64,000 nucleotides of DNA. It comes from Lachnospiraceae bacterium (lineage in GTDB: Bacteria; Bacillota; Clostridia; Lachnospirales; Lachnospiraceae). Shown here in pieces: positions 28,834-36,981 of the stretch. The stretch is from the NCBI GenBank assembly GCA_015057025.1, contig SVFD01000003.1:242946-306945 (forward strand). Reading direction: 5' to 3'. The notes under the pieces are model-generated. The model ran no database searches and was not told the DNA's origin. It saw only the letters and a list, made by a program, of their open reading frames with translations. Made by a program: the position numbers and the translations under genes. Position 1 is the stretch's first letter. Each line of letters starts with the position of its first letter.

Positions 28834-30144
28834 ATGATTTACAGATGTCCAAATTGTAACGGAGCATTGGAATATAATCCGGTAACAGATGAAATGGAAT
28901 GTGCACATTGCGGTGGCAGTTACACCATGCAGGAGATAGAAGCAGGAAGTCAAAAGGCGCAGGATTATTATCAGCAACAAACGGCTTATTCTCCTTGGGG
29001 AAGTAATGATTCCGCACAGACTTGGGGTGACAATACATTTTCACAGCCTTGGGGCAGTGTACAAACTGCATCACCCGTTAAGGAATCAGATGACTACATA
29101 GAAGAAAATAATATTTATGCGGAACCTGAAACCATGGAATGTAAAATTTATACCTGTACATCCTGTGGTGCGGAGCTTGCAGTAAATGATACAGAGGTTT
29201 CTACCTATTGTGCATACTGTGGGCAGCCGACGATTGTATACAGTCGTGTGTCGCAGGAGAAGAAGCCGCGCTATATTATTCCGTTTAAAATCAGCAAGGA
29301 AGAAGCGCTTGGAAGAATCAGAGCAAGTCTGGGTAAGGGAGTATTGATTCCGAAAGAAATTAAAAACTTTGATGTTGAAAAAATGCGTGGCATCTATGTA
29401 CCTTACTTTTTATTTGATGCTTACTATTATGATAAAATCCGTGTTAGAGTTGGCGAAGGAATCGGCAAGGATAAAAAAACCGTAACCTATCGTTTTGAAG
29501 CAGATTGCGAGTTTGAAAAAATAAGCTGTGATGCTTCCAAGCGTTTAAATGATGAATCTACCCAGCGTTTGGAACCCTATCAGTTAGAGGAGTTAAGGGA
29601 TTTTGATGCAGCATATTTATCAGGCTTCTATGCAGACAGATATGATTTGACAGCAAGACAGCTAACCAACGTGGTAGTGAAAAGATGTCAGGAATTATTC
29701 GATGAAGAAGTTAAAATGCAGTTTCACGATTTGCAGGCTGCTGTTATGGAACGTAAGCCTAAGCATGTTATCAGGAAGTCGGAATATGCATTGTTGCCGG
29801 TTTGGTTTATGACTTTTCGTTACAAAAATGAACCCTATACCATGTTGGTAAACGGACAGACCGGTAAAGTTGTTGGTGCGGTTCCTGTAAATAAGGGATT
29901 GGCAGTTGGCCTTTTTGCTTCTGTTTCGGCATTGGTTAGTGTGATTATAGCAACACTGGGCTTGGTTACTTGGTATGGTACAGGTGGAACCATGGATTTT
30001 AAAGTTTTTGTATTTTTATATGTACTGGCGTTGATTTTTTACTTGATAGGCATTAGTTGTATTAGTGTTTGCCGTAAAAATATGAAGCTTACCAAATTGG
30101 TTAAGACGGCTAAATTTGTTGGAGAAAGGCAGGATGATATTTAA
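28834..30144 (+). CDS. Array unit E: double zinc-ribbon membrane-anchored protein
   Basis: 436 residues with a long linker containing three short repeats built on PWGS (near residues 50-75: SPWGSND, TWGDN, QPWGSVQ). Ribbon 1 CPNC and CAHC, giving a Cys-Ala-His-Cys second knuckle; ribbon 2 CTSC and CAYC. The core is EIKNFDVEKMRGIYVPYFLF, LEELRDFDAAYLSGFYADRY and YALLPVWFMTFRYKNEP. It forms a close subgroup with F and G (MECAHCG, TMQE, YSRVSQ). TAGGAGG precedes the start. Confidence 0.8.
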   Translation: MIYRCPNCNGALEYNPVTDEMECAHCGGSYTMQEIEAGSQKAQDYYQQQTAYSPWGSNDSAQTWGDNTFSQPWGSVQTASPVKESDDYIEENNIYAEPETMECKIYTCTSCGAELAVNDTEVSTYCAYCGQPTIVYSRVSQEKKPRYIIPFKISKEEALGRIRASLGKGVLIPKEIKNFDVEKMRGIYVPYFLFDAYYYDKIRVRVGEGIGKDKKTVTYRFEADCEFEKISCDASKRLNDESTQRLEPYQLEELRDFDAAYLSGFYADRYDLTARQLTNVVVKRCQELFDEEVKMQFHDLQAAVMERKPKHVIRKSEYALLPVWFMTFRYKNEPYTMLVNGQTGKVVGAVPVNKGLAVGLFASVSALVSVIIATLGLVTWYGTGGTMDFKVFVFLYVLALIFYLIGISCISVCRKNMKLTKLVKTAKFVGERQDDI

Positions 30145-30332
30145 TGGGTACAATAATTATGATTATAATATCTGCCATTATTTTAGGCTGTAGTGTTGGA
30201 GCTTTAGTTGTAGGTCTTATTATGTGGAATTCTAACAAAATGGGTGATAGTAAGGGCGGATACCACAATTTTGCAAAAAATCATATGAATGTAATAAGTA
30301 AAGAAAAAATTGGAACGTTTGGCGAACTGTAA
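30144..30332 (+). CDS. Array unit E: small single-span membrane partner
   Basis: 62 residues, TAATG overlap with the large gene. Membrane helix about 3-27; motif NSNKMGDSKGGYHNFAKN. The next large gene begins 14 bases later behind AAAAGGAGCG. Confidence 0.7.
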   Translation: MGTIIMIIISAIILGCSVGALVVGLIMWNSNKMGDSKGGYHNFAKNHMNVISKEKIGTFGEL

Positions 30333-30346
30333 AAAGGAGCGTTAAT

Positions 30347-31618
30347 ATGATATACAGATGTCCGAGTTGTAACGGAGCATTAGAGTATAATCCGGTGACG
30401 GATGAAATGGAATGTGCTCACTGTGGTAATGGTTATACCATGCAGGAGATGGAAGCCGGAAAGCAGAAAGAACTTGATTATTCTTATGAAAAAACAATCG
30501 ATTCTTCACAGGAAAAAGCGGAGGAGTCCTATACTGAGAATGCATCCGAAAATGGTATGGGAGGATATGATATCTACGCAGACCGGGAGACTATGGAGTG
30601 TAAGATTTATACCTGTACATCCTGTGGTGCGGAATTGGCAGTAAGTGATACCGAAGTTTCTACTTATTGTGCTTATTGCGGACAGCCTACCATTGTTTAC
30701 AGTCGTGTTTCTCAGGAATTAAAGCCGGATTATATACTTCCCTTTAAAATAACAAGAGAACAGGCAATTGATAAGATACGTAAACGTATAAAAAAAGGCG
30801 GTATCTTAACACCGAAAGCAGTTAAAAACTTCGAGATTGAGAAGGTTAGAGGTATTTATATTCCTTACTTTTTATTTGATTTACATTATCGCAATAATCA
30901 AAAATTCATTTGCGGTGGTAATAAAGAGAGTAAATACACAATAGGTTACTGGTTAACCGCAGAGTGTGAATTTGTAGGATTGAGCTGTGATGCTTCCTCA
31001 CGTTTGGAAGACGAATCCTCCCAGAGATTAGAACCATTCGGTTTACGTGACTTAAAAGAGTTTAATGCCGGTTATTTATCAGGTTTTTATGCTGAACGAT
31101 ATGATATGTCGCCGGAGCAGTTATCAAATACCCTGCATCAGCGATGCCAGGATTTGTACATGTCCAAAGTAAAAAGTGAGTTGGGGCTACAACAAAGCGA
31201 CTATGTAAATATTAGAGTAAATCATCCCTATTACAATATACATAAAGCCAAATATGCTCTTTTACCCGTATGGTTTTTGACATTTCGTTATAAAAATGAA
31301 CCGTATACAATTCTTCTTAACGGACAAACCGGAAAAATTGTAGGTGCAATACCCTATGATAAAACCAAAGTCTTTTTACTGTATCTTATAATTGCTGTGG
31401 TTTTGAGTATTTTCTTTTATTTGGTGTCATTGAATGAAACATTTACTTATATTATATTTATGTTTTTATTTAGTATTGGTTTTGTAGGTTCTATGATTTT
31501 GCATTTATTTGGTGCGCTTATGATTAGTAATTATAACAAGAATATGAAACTTACCAGGTTAAAGCAGACAGCTAAGTTTGTAAGAGAAAGACAGGAGAGT
31601 GACGAATGGAAGTATTAA
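30347..31618 (+). CDS. Array unit F: double zinc-ribbon membrane-anchored protein
   Basis: 423 residues. Ribbon 1 CPSC and CAHC; ribbon 2 CTSC and CAYC; linker Glu/Ser-rich. The core is AVKNFEIEKVRGIYIPYFLF, LRDLKEFNAGYLSGFYAERY and YALLPVWFLTFRYKNEP. Two C-terminal membrane segments and VRERQESDEWKY. The last 13 bases overlap the small partner. At DNA level its first 100 bases are nearly identical to those of units E and G. Confidence 0.8.
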   Translation: MIYRCPSCNGALEYNPVTDEMECAHCGNGYTMQEMEAGKQKELDYSYEKTIDSSQEKAEESYTENASENGMGGYDIYADRETMECKIYTCTSCGAELAVSDTEVSTYCAYCGQPTIVYSRVSQELKPDYILPFKITREQAIDKIRKRIKKGGILTPKAVKNFEIEKVRGIYIPYFLFDLHYRNNQKFICGGNKESKYTIGYWLTAECEFVGLSCDASSRLEDESSQRLEPFGLRDLKEFNAGYLSGFYAERYDMSPEQLSNTLHQRCQDLYMSKVKSELGLQQSDYVNIRVNHPYYNIHKAKYALLPVWFLTFRYKNEPYTILLNGQTGKIVGAIPYDKTKVFLLYLIIAVVLSIFFYLVSLNETFTYIIFMFLFSIGFVGSMILHLFGALMISNYNKNMKLTRLKQTAKFVRERQESDEWKY

Positions 31619-31791
31619 GCAATTTTTTTATTATCTTGTGTATTTTCTTTGGCTCGGGAATATCTATATTTACGCTGGGCTGTATTCTTCATTTTTCTAA
31701 CCGAATGGGAGACAGTAAAGGAGAATATTCATCGTTTATCAAAGGCGGTACATTTCATATAATTGATAAAGATCCGATAGATGTTTTATAA
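31606..31791 (+). CDS. Array unit F: small single-span membrane partner
   Basis: 61 residues, overlapping the large gene by 13 bases. Membrane helix about 4-28; motif FSNRMGDSKGEYSSF. It ends 13 bases before the start of unit G. Confidence 0.7.
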   Translation: MEVLSNFFIILCIFFGSGISIFTLGCILHFSNRMGDSKGEYSSFIKGGTFHIIDKDPIDVL

Positions 31792-31804
31792 AAGGAGCGT
31801 TAAT

Positions 31805-33034
31805 ATGATTTACAAATGTCCAAGTTGTAACGGAGCATTGGAGTATAATCCGATAACGGATGAGATGGAGTGTGCTCACTGCGGTGGTAGTTATACTATG
31901 CAGGAGATAAATACAGATGAACCTTATATAAAAGAGGAACAGAATAAAAACGAGCAGGAAATATCTGCAAGCAGTATGGAAAGAGAATTGTCCGGTGCAG
32001 AAGAAGAACTGATGGAAGAAATGGAAACAATGGAGTGCAAGATTTATACCTGTACTTCCTGCGGTGGTGAACTTGCGGTAAGCAATACGGAGGTTTCAAC
32101 CTACTGTACTTATTGCGGGCAGCCTACCATTATTTACAGCCGTGTATCCAAGACAAGAAAACCCAAGTATATCATACCGTTTTGTATTTCACAGGAAGAA
32201 GCGGTGGAAAAACTACGCAAACATTTTCGTAGAAAATTTTTAATGCCTGGAAAAGCAAAAAAAATCAATTTGGAAACAATCAAGGGAATCTATCTTCCAT
32301 GCTTTCTTTTTGATGTATATTATCATGATACGGTCGTATATAAAGCTTCGAAAAACAGTTCAAGCATAATCGAAGCAAAGTGTGATTTACAGAGAGTCGT
32401 TTATGATGCCTCTAAGGTGGTAGAGGATGAATTTGCACATTATCTGGAACCATATTGTTGGGATGATTTAAAAGAATTTGACGGAGCATATCTTTCCGGT
32501 TTTTATGCAGAATGTAATGATTTGTCGGCACGACAGTTGACTAATGCGGTAAAAAGAAGATGCAAAGAACTGTATGAAGATGAATTGCGACGTGTCATCA
32601 AACGTAAGGTGACATTTGAGTCCAAAGATAATGTTTGTGAAATTATAAAGGCAGAATATACATTTTTGCCTGTTTGGTTTATGACATTTCGTTGGAAGAA
32701 TGAGCCTTATACAATGATGGTAAATGGTCAGACTGGTAAGGTGGTCGGTTCGCTTCCGGTCAGTAAAAAAAGAGCGGCGTTGATTTTTATGTTGTTTTTT
32801 GGGATTGCGTTGGCGGCAGTGCTATGGTTTGGTTTTGGTTTGTATAATGGCTTTGGTGACGATTTTTCCAGAATGACGACTCCTTTTTTGATGTTACATG
32901 CAACATTTATGCCGATACTTCTTTTTATAATTCTGTCAATTAGAAATTTTTCTAAAATAAAAAAGAATCATAAGATAACAACCTTAAAGCGAACGGAAAG
33001 ATTTGTAAAAGAAAGGCAGGAGATTGAACAATGA
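31805..33034 (+). CDS. Array unit G: divergent double zinc-ribbon membrane-anchored protein
   Basis: 409 residues from ATG 31805 (AAAAGGAGCG); a start eight codons upstream overlaps the preceding gene and is rejected. Ribbon 1 CPSC and CAHC; ribbon 2 CTSC and CTYC. The core has drifted most of all copies: KKINLETIKGIYLPCFLF, the usual SQRLEPYDLR reads AHYLEPYCWD, and DRYD reads ECND. The last membrane block and VKERQEIEQ remain. The drift suggests either a new specificity or weaker constraint. Confidence 0.78.
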   Translation: MIYKCPSCNGALEYNPITDEMECAHCGGSYTMQEINTDEPYIKEEQNKNEQEISASSMERELSGAEEELMEEMETMECKIYTCTSCGGELAVSNTEVSTYCTYCGQPTIIYSRVSKTRKPKYIIPFCISQEEAVEKLRKHFRRKFLMPGKAKKINLETIKGIYLPCFLFDVYYHDTVVYKASKNSSSIIEAKCDLQRVVYDASKVVEDEFAHYLEPYCWDDLKEFDGAYLSGFYAECNDLSARQLTNAVKRRCKELYEDELRRVIKRKVTFESKDNVCEIIKAEYTFLPVWFMTFRWKNEPYTMMVNGQTGKVVGSLPVSKKRAALIFMLFFGIALAAVLWFGFGLYNGFGDDFSRMTTPFLMLHATFMPILLFIILSIRNFSKIKKNHKITTLKRTERFVKERQEIEQ

Positions 33035-33219
33035 CAATCGTATTAATTATCATTATTTCAGTGATTGAAGCAATAATTTTTGGGATTTTTATTTTATCGT
33101 TATTTTTGGATAAAGCAACCTCGCTTCATAAAAACAAGTCCGATTTCAGCAATTATTCTGCAGAACCAATGTATATTTATGAACACAGAAGGATTGGACT
33201 AATGGATTTATTTCGGTAA
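33031..33219 (+). CDS. Array unit G: small single-span membrane partner, degenerate motif
   Basis: 62 residues, ATGA overlap with the large gene. Membrane helix about 3-28. The shared motif is eroded to SLHKNKSDFSNY, parallel to the divergence of its large partner, which supports co-evolution of the pair. Confidence 0.68.
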   Translation: MTIVLIIIISVIEAIIFGIFILSLFLDKATSLHKNKSDFSNYSAEPMYIYEHRRIGLMDLFR

Positions 33220-33259
33220 AGAGTATTAAATTGCGATTCAAAGCATAGGAGGAATCACT

Positions 33260-34456
33260 ATGATATATAAATGCCTCAATTGTAACGGCGCGTTGGAATA
33301 CAATCCTGCACATGCCAAGATGGAATGTCCGTATTGCGGAAGTGTTATCAAAGCAGAAGAAGTAAATAGTTCCATAAACTTACAAAACAAGGAAGAAGAC
33401 AGTGATGGTTTTGCTGCATCGCATTGGATGGAACAGTTGCAGAAGCAGAGCGAAACAATGTCCTGCAAAATCTGTACCTGTACTTCCTGTGCCGGTGAAT
33501 TGGTGGTCAATGATGTGGAGGCAGCTACCTATTGTCCTTATTGCGGGCAGCCAACCATTGTATTTAGTCGTATTTCCAATGAATTAAAACCGAAATATAT
33601 CCTTCCTTTTAAAATTACCAAGGAGCAGGCACTGAACCTAGTACATCAAAAAATGGGCGAAGGAAAGTTTGTTCCGGATGAAATAAAGAATTTTACGGTA
33701 GATAAAATTCGTGGTGTATATATTCCTTATTGGTTATTTGATGTACATATTTCGGATGATATGCTTATTCGTGCCTCCATAGGAAGAAAAAGTTCTAAAA
33801 AATATTATCGCGTGCAGCGAGCAGCTAAATGTGATTTTAATGGTTTGCCACGAGATGCTTCCATTAATTTAAATGATCAGTTGACGTATCGGCTTGAGCC
33901 ATATGATTTGCGCGAAGTAAAACCGTTCGAACCGGGATATTTATCAGGCTTTTATATGGATAAATATGATGTTTTACAGGAGGATTTGATCAAAGATGTT
34001 AAATCACGTGTAAGATGTATGTTTGAAAAAGTAGTTCTGGACAGTGTTAAGACTGATTATAAATCAATTGTTCAGCGAAATCCGCTAATTGATATTACAA
34101 GGACAGAATATGCTTTATTACCGGCTTGGTTTCTTACCTTTCGTTATCAAAATGAAACGTATCTTTTTGCTATTAACGGGCAGAATGGGAAGGTGGTCGG
34201 TTCGGTTCCTTTTGATAAAAAAAGCGCCATAAAGCATGGAATTTATAAGGGTTTACTTGCTACTGTTATTTCATTTTTGGTAATTGCTTTATTTTCTGTT
34301 TTTAGTGCGGGTTCTATGCAGATATTAGTATTGGTTTTGATATTAGCATTTTTGTTTGCGGCATATACCTGGTACAGAAACTATAAGGATATATTGAAGT
34401 TATCAACGGAAATAAAGACTATTAAATTTGTAAAAGAACGTCAGGATAAGGAGTAA
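33260..34456 (+). CDS. Array unit H: double zinc-ribbon membrane-anchored protein
   Basis: 398 residues, the shortest copy. Ribbon 1 CLNC and CPYC; ribbon 2 CTSC and CPYC with the neighbouring GAEL changed to AGEL. The core is EIKNFTVDKIRGVYIPYWLF, LREVKPFEPGYLSGFYMDKY, YALLPAWFLTFRYQNET, AINGQNGKVVGSVP. It resembles unit A in the NGQNGKVVG form and in VDK, so A and H, the two ends of the array, may be the older members. Confidence 0.8.
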   Translation: MIYKCLNCNGALEYNPAHAKMECPYCGSVIKAEEVNSSINLQNKEEDSDGFAASHWMEQLQKQSETMSCKICTCTSCAGELVVNDVEAATYCPYCGQPTIVFSRISNELKPKYILPFKITKEQALNLVHQKMGEGKFVPDEIKNFTVDKIRGVYIPYWLFDVHISDDMLIRASIGRKSSKKYYRVQRAAKCDFNGLPRDASINLNDQLTYRLEPYDLREVKPFEPGYLSGFYMDKYDVLQEDLIKDVKSRVRCMFEKVVLDSVKTDYKSIVQRNPLIDITRTEYALLPAWFLTFRYQNETYLFAINGQNGKVVGSVPFDKKSAIKHGIYKGLLATVISFLVIALFSVFSAGSMQILVLVLILAFLFAAYTWYRNYKDILKLSTEIKTIKFVKERQDKE

Positions 34457-34461
34457 AGATA

Positions 34462-34734
34462 ATGGACGAACGAATAATTCTTTTATTGATATTTTTAGTA
34501 GGCCTATTACTGATTAGTCTGGTGGAGTCGGTAATAATTGGGGTAGCATTTGGTATATACCATACAAGCAGGGCAATTGCGGAAACAAATGTATTTGGAA
34601 ACAGTGTGGGAGATTTTAAAAATTTTGCCAAAACGAAGGTAATTATAACGAAGGCATCACAGGTGCAGATATCCTCTAAGGAATCTGATTATTTGTGGGA
34701 ATTGCAAAAAAGAAATAAAGAAATTGTAAATTAA
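34462..34734 (+). CDS. Array unit H: small membrane partner, extended
   Basis: 90 residues, longer than the other partners (56-62). Membrane helix about 5-32; motif NVFGNSVGDFKNFAKTK; then a hydrophilic C-terminal extension of about 30 residues. It ends the array and is followed by a strong terminator. Confidence 0.7.
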   Translation: MDERIILLLIFLVGLLLISLVESVIIGVAFGIYHTSRAIAETNVFGNSVGDFKNFAKTKVIITKASQVQISSKESDYLWELQKRNKEIVN

Positions 34735-34736
34735 AT

Positions 34737-34766
34737 ATAAAACCGGGGTGATATCCCCGGTTTTAT
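34737..34766. terminator. Bidirectional terminator at the end of the zinc-ribbon array
   Basis: A 12-bp perfect stem (34737-34748 with 34755-34766) with A-run before and T-run after, between the rightward array and the leftward hemolysin III-like gene. Confidence 0.9.
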
Positions 34767-34790
34767 TATATTAACAAATTTACAAAAAGA

Positions 34791-35444
34791 CTAATAACAA
34801 CAATGTTGTAACACAAAGAAGAAGTGACATAAACTTCCGGCAAGAACAAATAAATGCCAGATAAAATGCATATATTTAGGATTCTTGGCACGATAGAAAA
34901 TAATACCCACCGTATAAAAGATACCGCCAAGAAGTATCATTGCCCAGCCGTCTAAGGGAATTAAGGGGAAGACTTTCCAACCGGCCATCACAATGGACCA
35001 ACCCATCAGGACATAGAGACCGAGAGATAATTTATGCCATTTTGCAAGGTTTATTGCATTCAAAACTACACCGAGTACCGTACATGCCATGTTGAATCCC
35101 CAGACAGTCCAGCCAACCCATCCACCGATTAAGCTAAAGCAGATAGGAGTGTAGGTTCCTGTAATTAATATAAAAATCATACAGTGATCCAATATCTGAA
35201 AGACTTTCTTGCCTTTGTTAGGTACTAAGGAGTGATAGAGGCAGGAAGTTAAATATAATAAAATAAGACTCGCACCAAAAATAGAAACGCCCACAATGGT
35301 AATGGGTGTTTTATGATTTAAGGCGGCAGAAACAATCATAACCACAGTGCCGGCAATGGAAAGAGCTGCACCTAAACCATGGGAAATTGCATTGGAAATT
35401 TCTTCGCCTAATGTCTGATCATTAAAATTACATACATCTGTCAT
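34791..35444 (-). CDS. Hemolysin III family (PAQR/YqfA-type) membrane protein
   Basis: 217 residues with seven hydrophobic segments. The family motifs ISNAISHGLGAALSIAG near the N-terminus and YHSLVPNKGKKVFQILDH with conserved His/Asp, plus a C-terminal MHFIWHLFVLAGSLCHFF supplying the remaining His residues, match HlyIII/adiponectin-receptor-like proteins. These probably bind zinc in the membrane; the bacterial role is uncertain and haemolysis is not implied. Confidence 0.88.
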   Translation of the reverse strand: MTDVCNFNDQTLGEEISNAISHGLGAALSIAGTVVMIVSAALNHKTPITIVGVSIFGASLILLYLTSCLYHSLVPNKGKKVFQILDHCMIFILITGTYTPICFSLIGGWVGWTVWGFNMACTVLGVVLNAINLAKWHKLSLGLYVLMGWSIVMAGWKVFPLIPLDGWAMILLGGIFYTVGIIFYRAKNPKYMHFIWHLFVLAGSLCHFFFVLQHCCY

Positions 35445-35575
35445 AACTTTACACCATCCTTTATGTTTATGTAAAACTTTAAAACAAAGGTAAATAAACC
35501 CTTACATGTAGTATCTAAAACTACGTTACCACATAAAGAATACTTTGTAAAGCGTTATTTTATGTTTTTTTTGTT

Positions 35576-36751
35576 TTATTTCTTCGTACAGAATTCTTCA
35601 TCATATTCGATGACACAGTAATAGTTTGGATTCCAATCTTTAATTTTATACATAATAATGTCATCCAAATCTTTTATATCAAGTTTTAGAGAGTAGGGTT
35701 TTACTACATCAAAAATTAAATTAGTATGAGTTGGGCCTTTTACCACGCGGAAATCATGAAGTGTTAAGTGTTCATCAATTCCTACAAGGATTTTGGTTAC
35801 CTGACGTTTTAAGGATTGGGTTTCTTCATCCTTATCCAATACAGGGTCCATATGAATTGTGGCAAAGCATCCTAATTCCTGACGGATATTACGCTCTAAG
35901 TTATCTATAATATCATGCATTTCCAAGAAATCGCTTGAGGCGGAAACTTCTGCATGAAGGCTGACCATAACGCGGCTGGGGCCGTAATCATGGATCATTA
36001 AATCATGGATGCCAAGAATGGCTTTTTCGCTCATCATAAGCTCACGGATTCTTTCTACAAGTTCAGGGTCAGGAGCCTGCCCAAGTAAAGGCGAAATGGT
36101 CTCTTTAATTGCCTGAATACCGGAGTAAACGATAAAAAGTCCTACTAATATACCGCAGTAACCGTCAATGTTCCAATCAAAGAAAACACTTGCAAGGGCA
36201 GAAAGCAGTACCACACTTGTTGCTATCGTATCACTGATAGAGTCTGTGGAAGTGGCTTTTAACGCGGCAGAAGAAATTTTTTTACTGATTCCTCTCTGGT
36301 AAAAGAACATGTAAAATTTAGTTAAAATGGATACCACTAAAATTGCCACGGTAATCCAGGTTGTAGTTATGGGCTCGGGATGAATAATTTTACCGATGGA
36401 TGTTTTAATCAATTCATATGCCATAAAAAGAATCAGAATAGATACCAAAAGCCCTGATATATATTCCATACGTCCGTGTCCGTAAGGATGGTCGGAATCA
36501 GGCTTGGAGGCTGCCATTTTAAAACCAAAGAGGGTGATAACACTGCTTCCGGCATCGGATAAGTTGTTTACGGCATCCGCGATAATGGCAATGGAACCAC
36601 TTAAAAGTCCTGCTGTTAATTTGCCTGCAAACAAAAGTATATTTAAAAAGATACCAAAGGCACCGCAAAGAATGCCATAGCCTGTGCGTACCTTGGGAGA
36701 TGTGTAATTTTTGTAATCTTTTATAAAAAGCTTGGAAAGAAGAGTAACCAT
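35576..36751 (-). CDS. Cation diffusion facilitator family transporter
   Basis: 391 residues. Six membrane helices lie in the first 220 residues, with metal-site signatures ADAVNNLSDAGSS and the SDHPYGHGRMEY loop typical of the family. A cytoplasmic ferredoxin-like domain follows and there is a further C-terminal extension of about 90 residues. It exports divalent metals (Zn, Fe, Mn or Co) in exchange for protons. It lies next to the zinc-ribbon array, so a metal-related theme is possible but unproven. Confidence 0.9.
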   Translation of the reverse strand: MVTLLSKLFIKDYKNYTSPKVRTGYGILCGAFGIFLNILLFAGKLTAGLLSGSIAIIADAVNNLSDAGSSVITLFGFKMAASKPDSDHPYGHGRMEYISGLLVSILILFMAYELIKTSIGKIIHPEPITTTWITVAILVVSILTKFYMFFYQRGISKKISSAALKATSTDSISDTIATSVVLLSALASVFFDWNIDGYCGILVGLFIVYSGIQAIKETISPLLGQAPDPELVERIRELMMSEKAILGIHDLMIHDYGPSRVMVSLHAEVSASSDFLEMHDIIDNLERNIRQELGCFATIHMDPVLDKDEETQSLKRQVTKILVGIDEHLTLHDFRVVKGPTHTNLIFDVVKPYSLKLDIKDLDDIIMYKIKDWNPNYYCVIEYDEEFCTKK

Positions 36752-36828
36752 AGGCTTTCCTTTCTTGTTTTTGTTTATAAGTTACTATATTTTACAACAT
36801 TTCCGTACTTTTTTCTATGGGTTTTAGG

Positions 36829-36857
36829 TTGCTAACCGTCATAAAATTGTGTATAAT
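36829..36857 (+). promoter_or_regulatory. gpmI promoter
   Basis: TTGCTA (36829-36834), 17-base spacer, consensus TATAAT (36852-36857), with a leader of about 120 bases before the start. It gives the second half of the glycolytic series its own promoter. Confidence 0.7.
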
Positions 36858-36981
36858 CTATTTCGGACTTGAAGAATGCTTATGATTAGGTGTTTTTTGG
36901 ATAATCAAACATAATGAAATTGCTTTTATCAATAAAAAGCATGAATTTAGAATTACAAATAATAAGAGTAGGAGACGAAAA

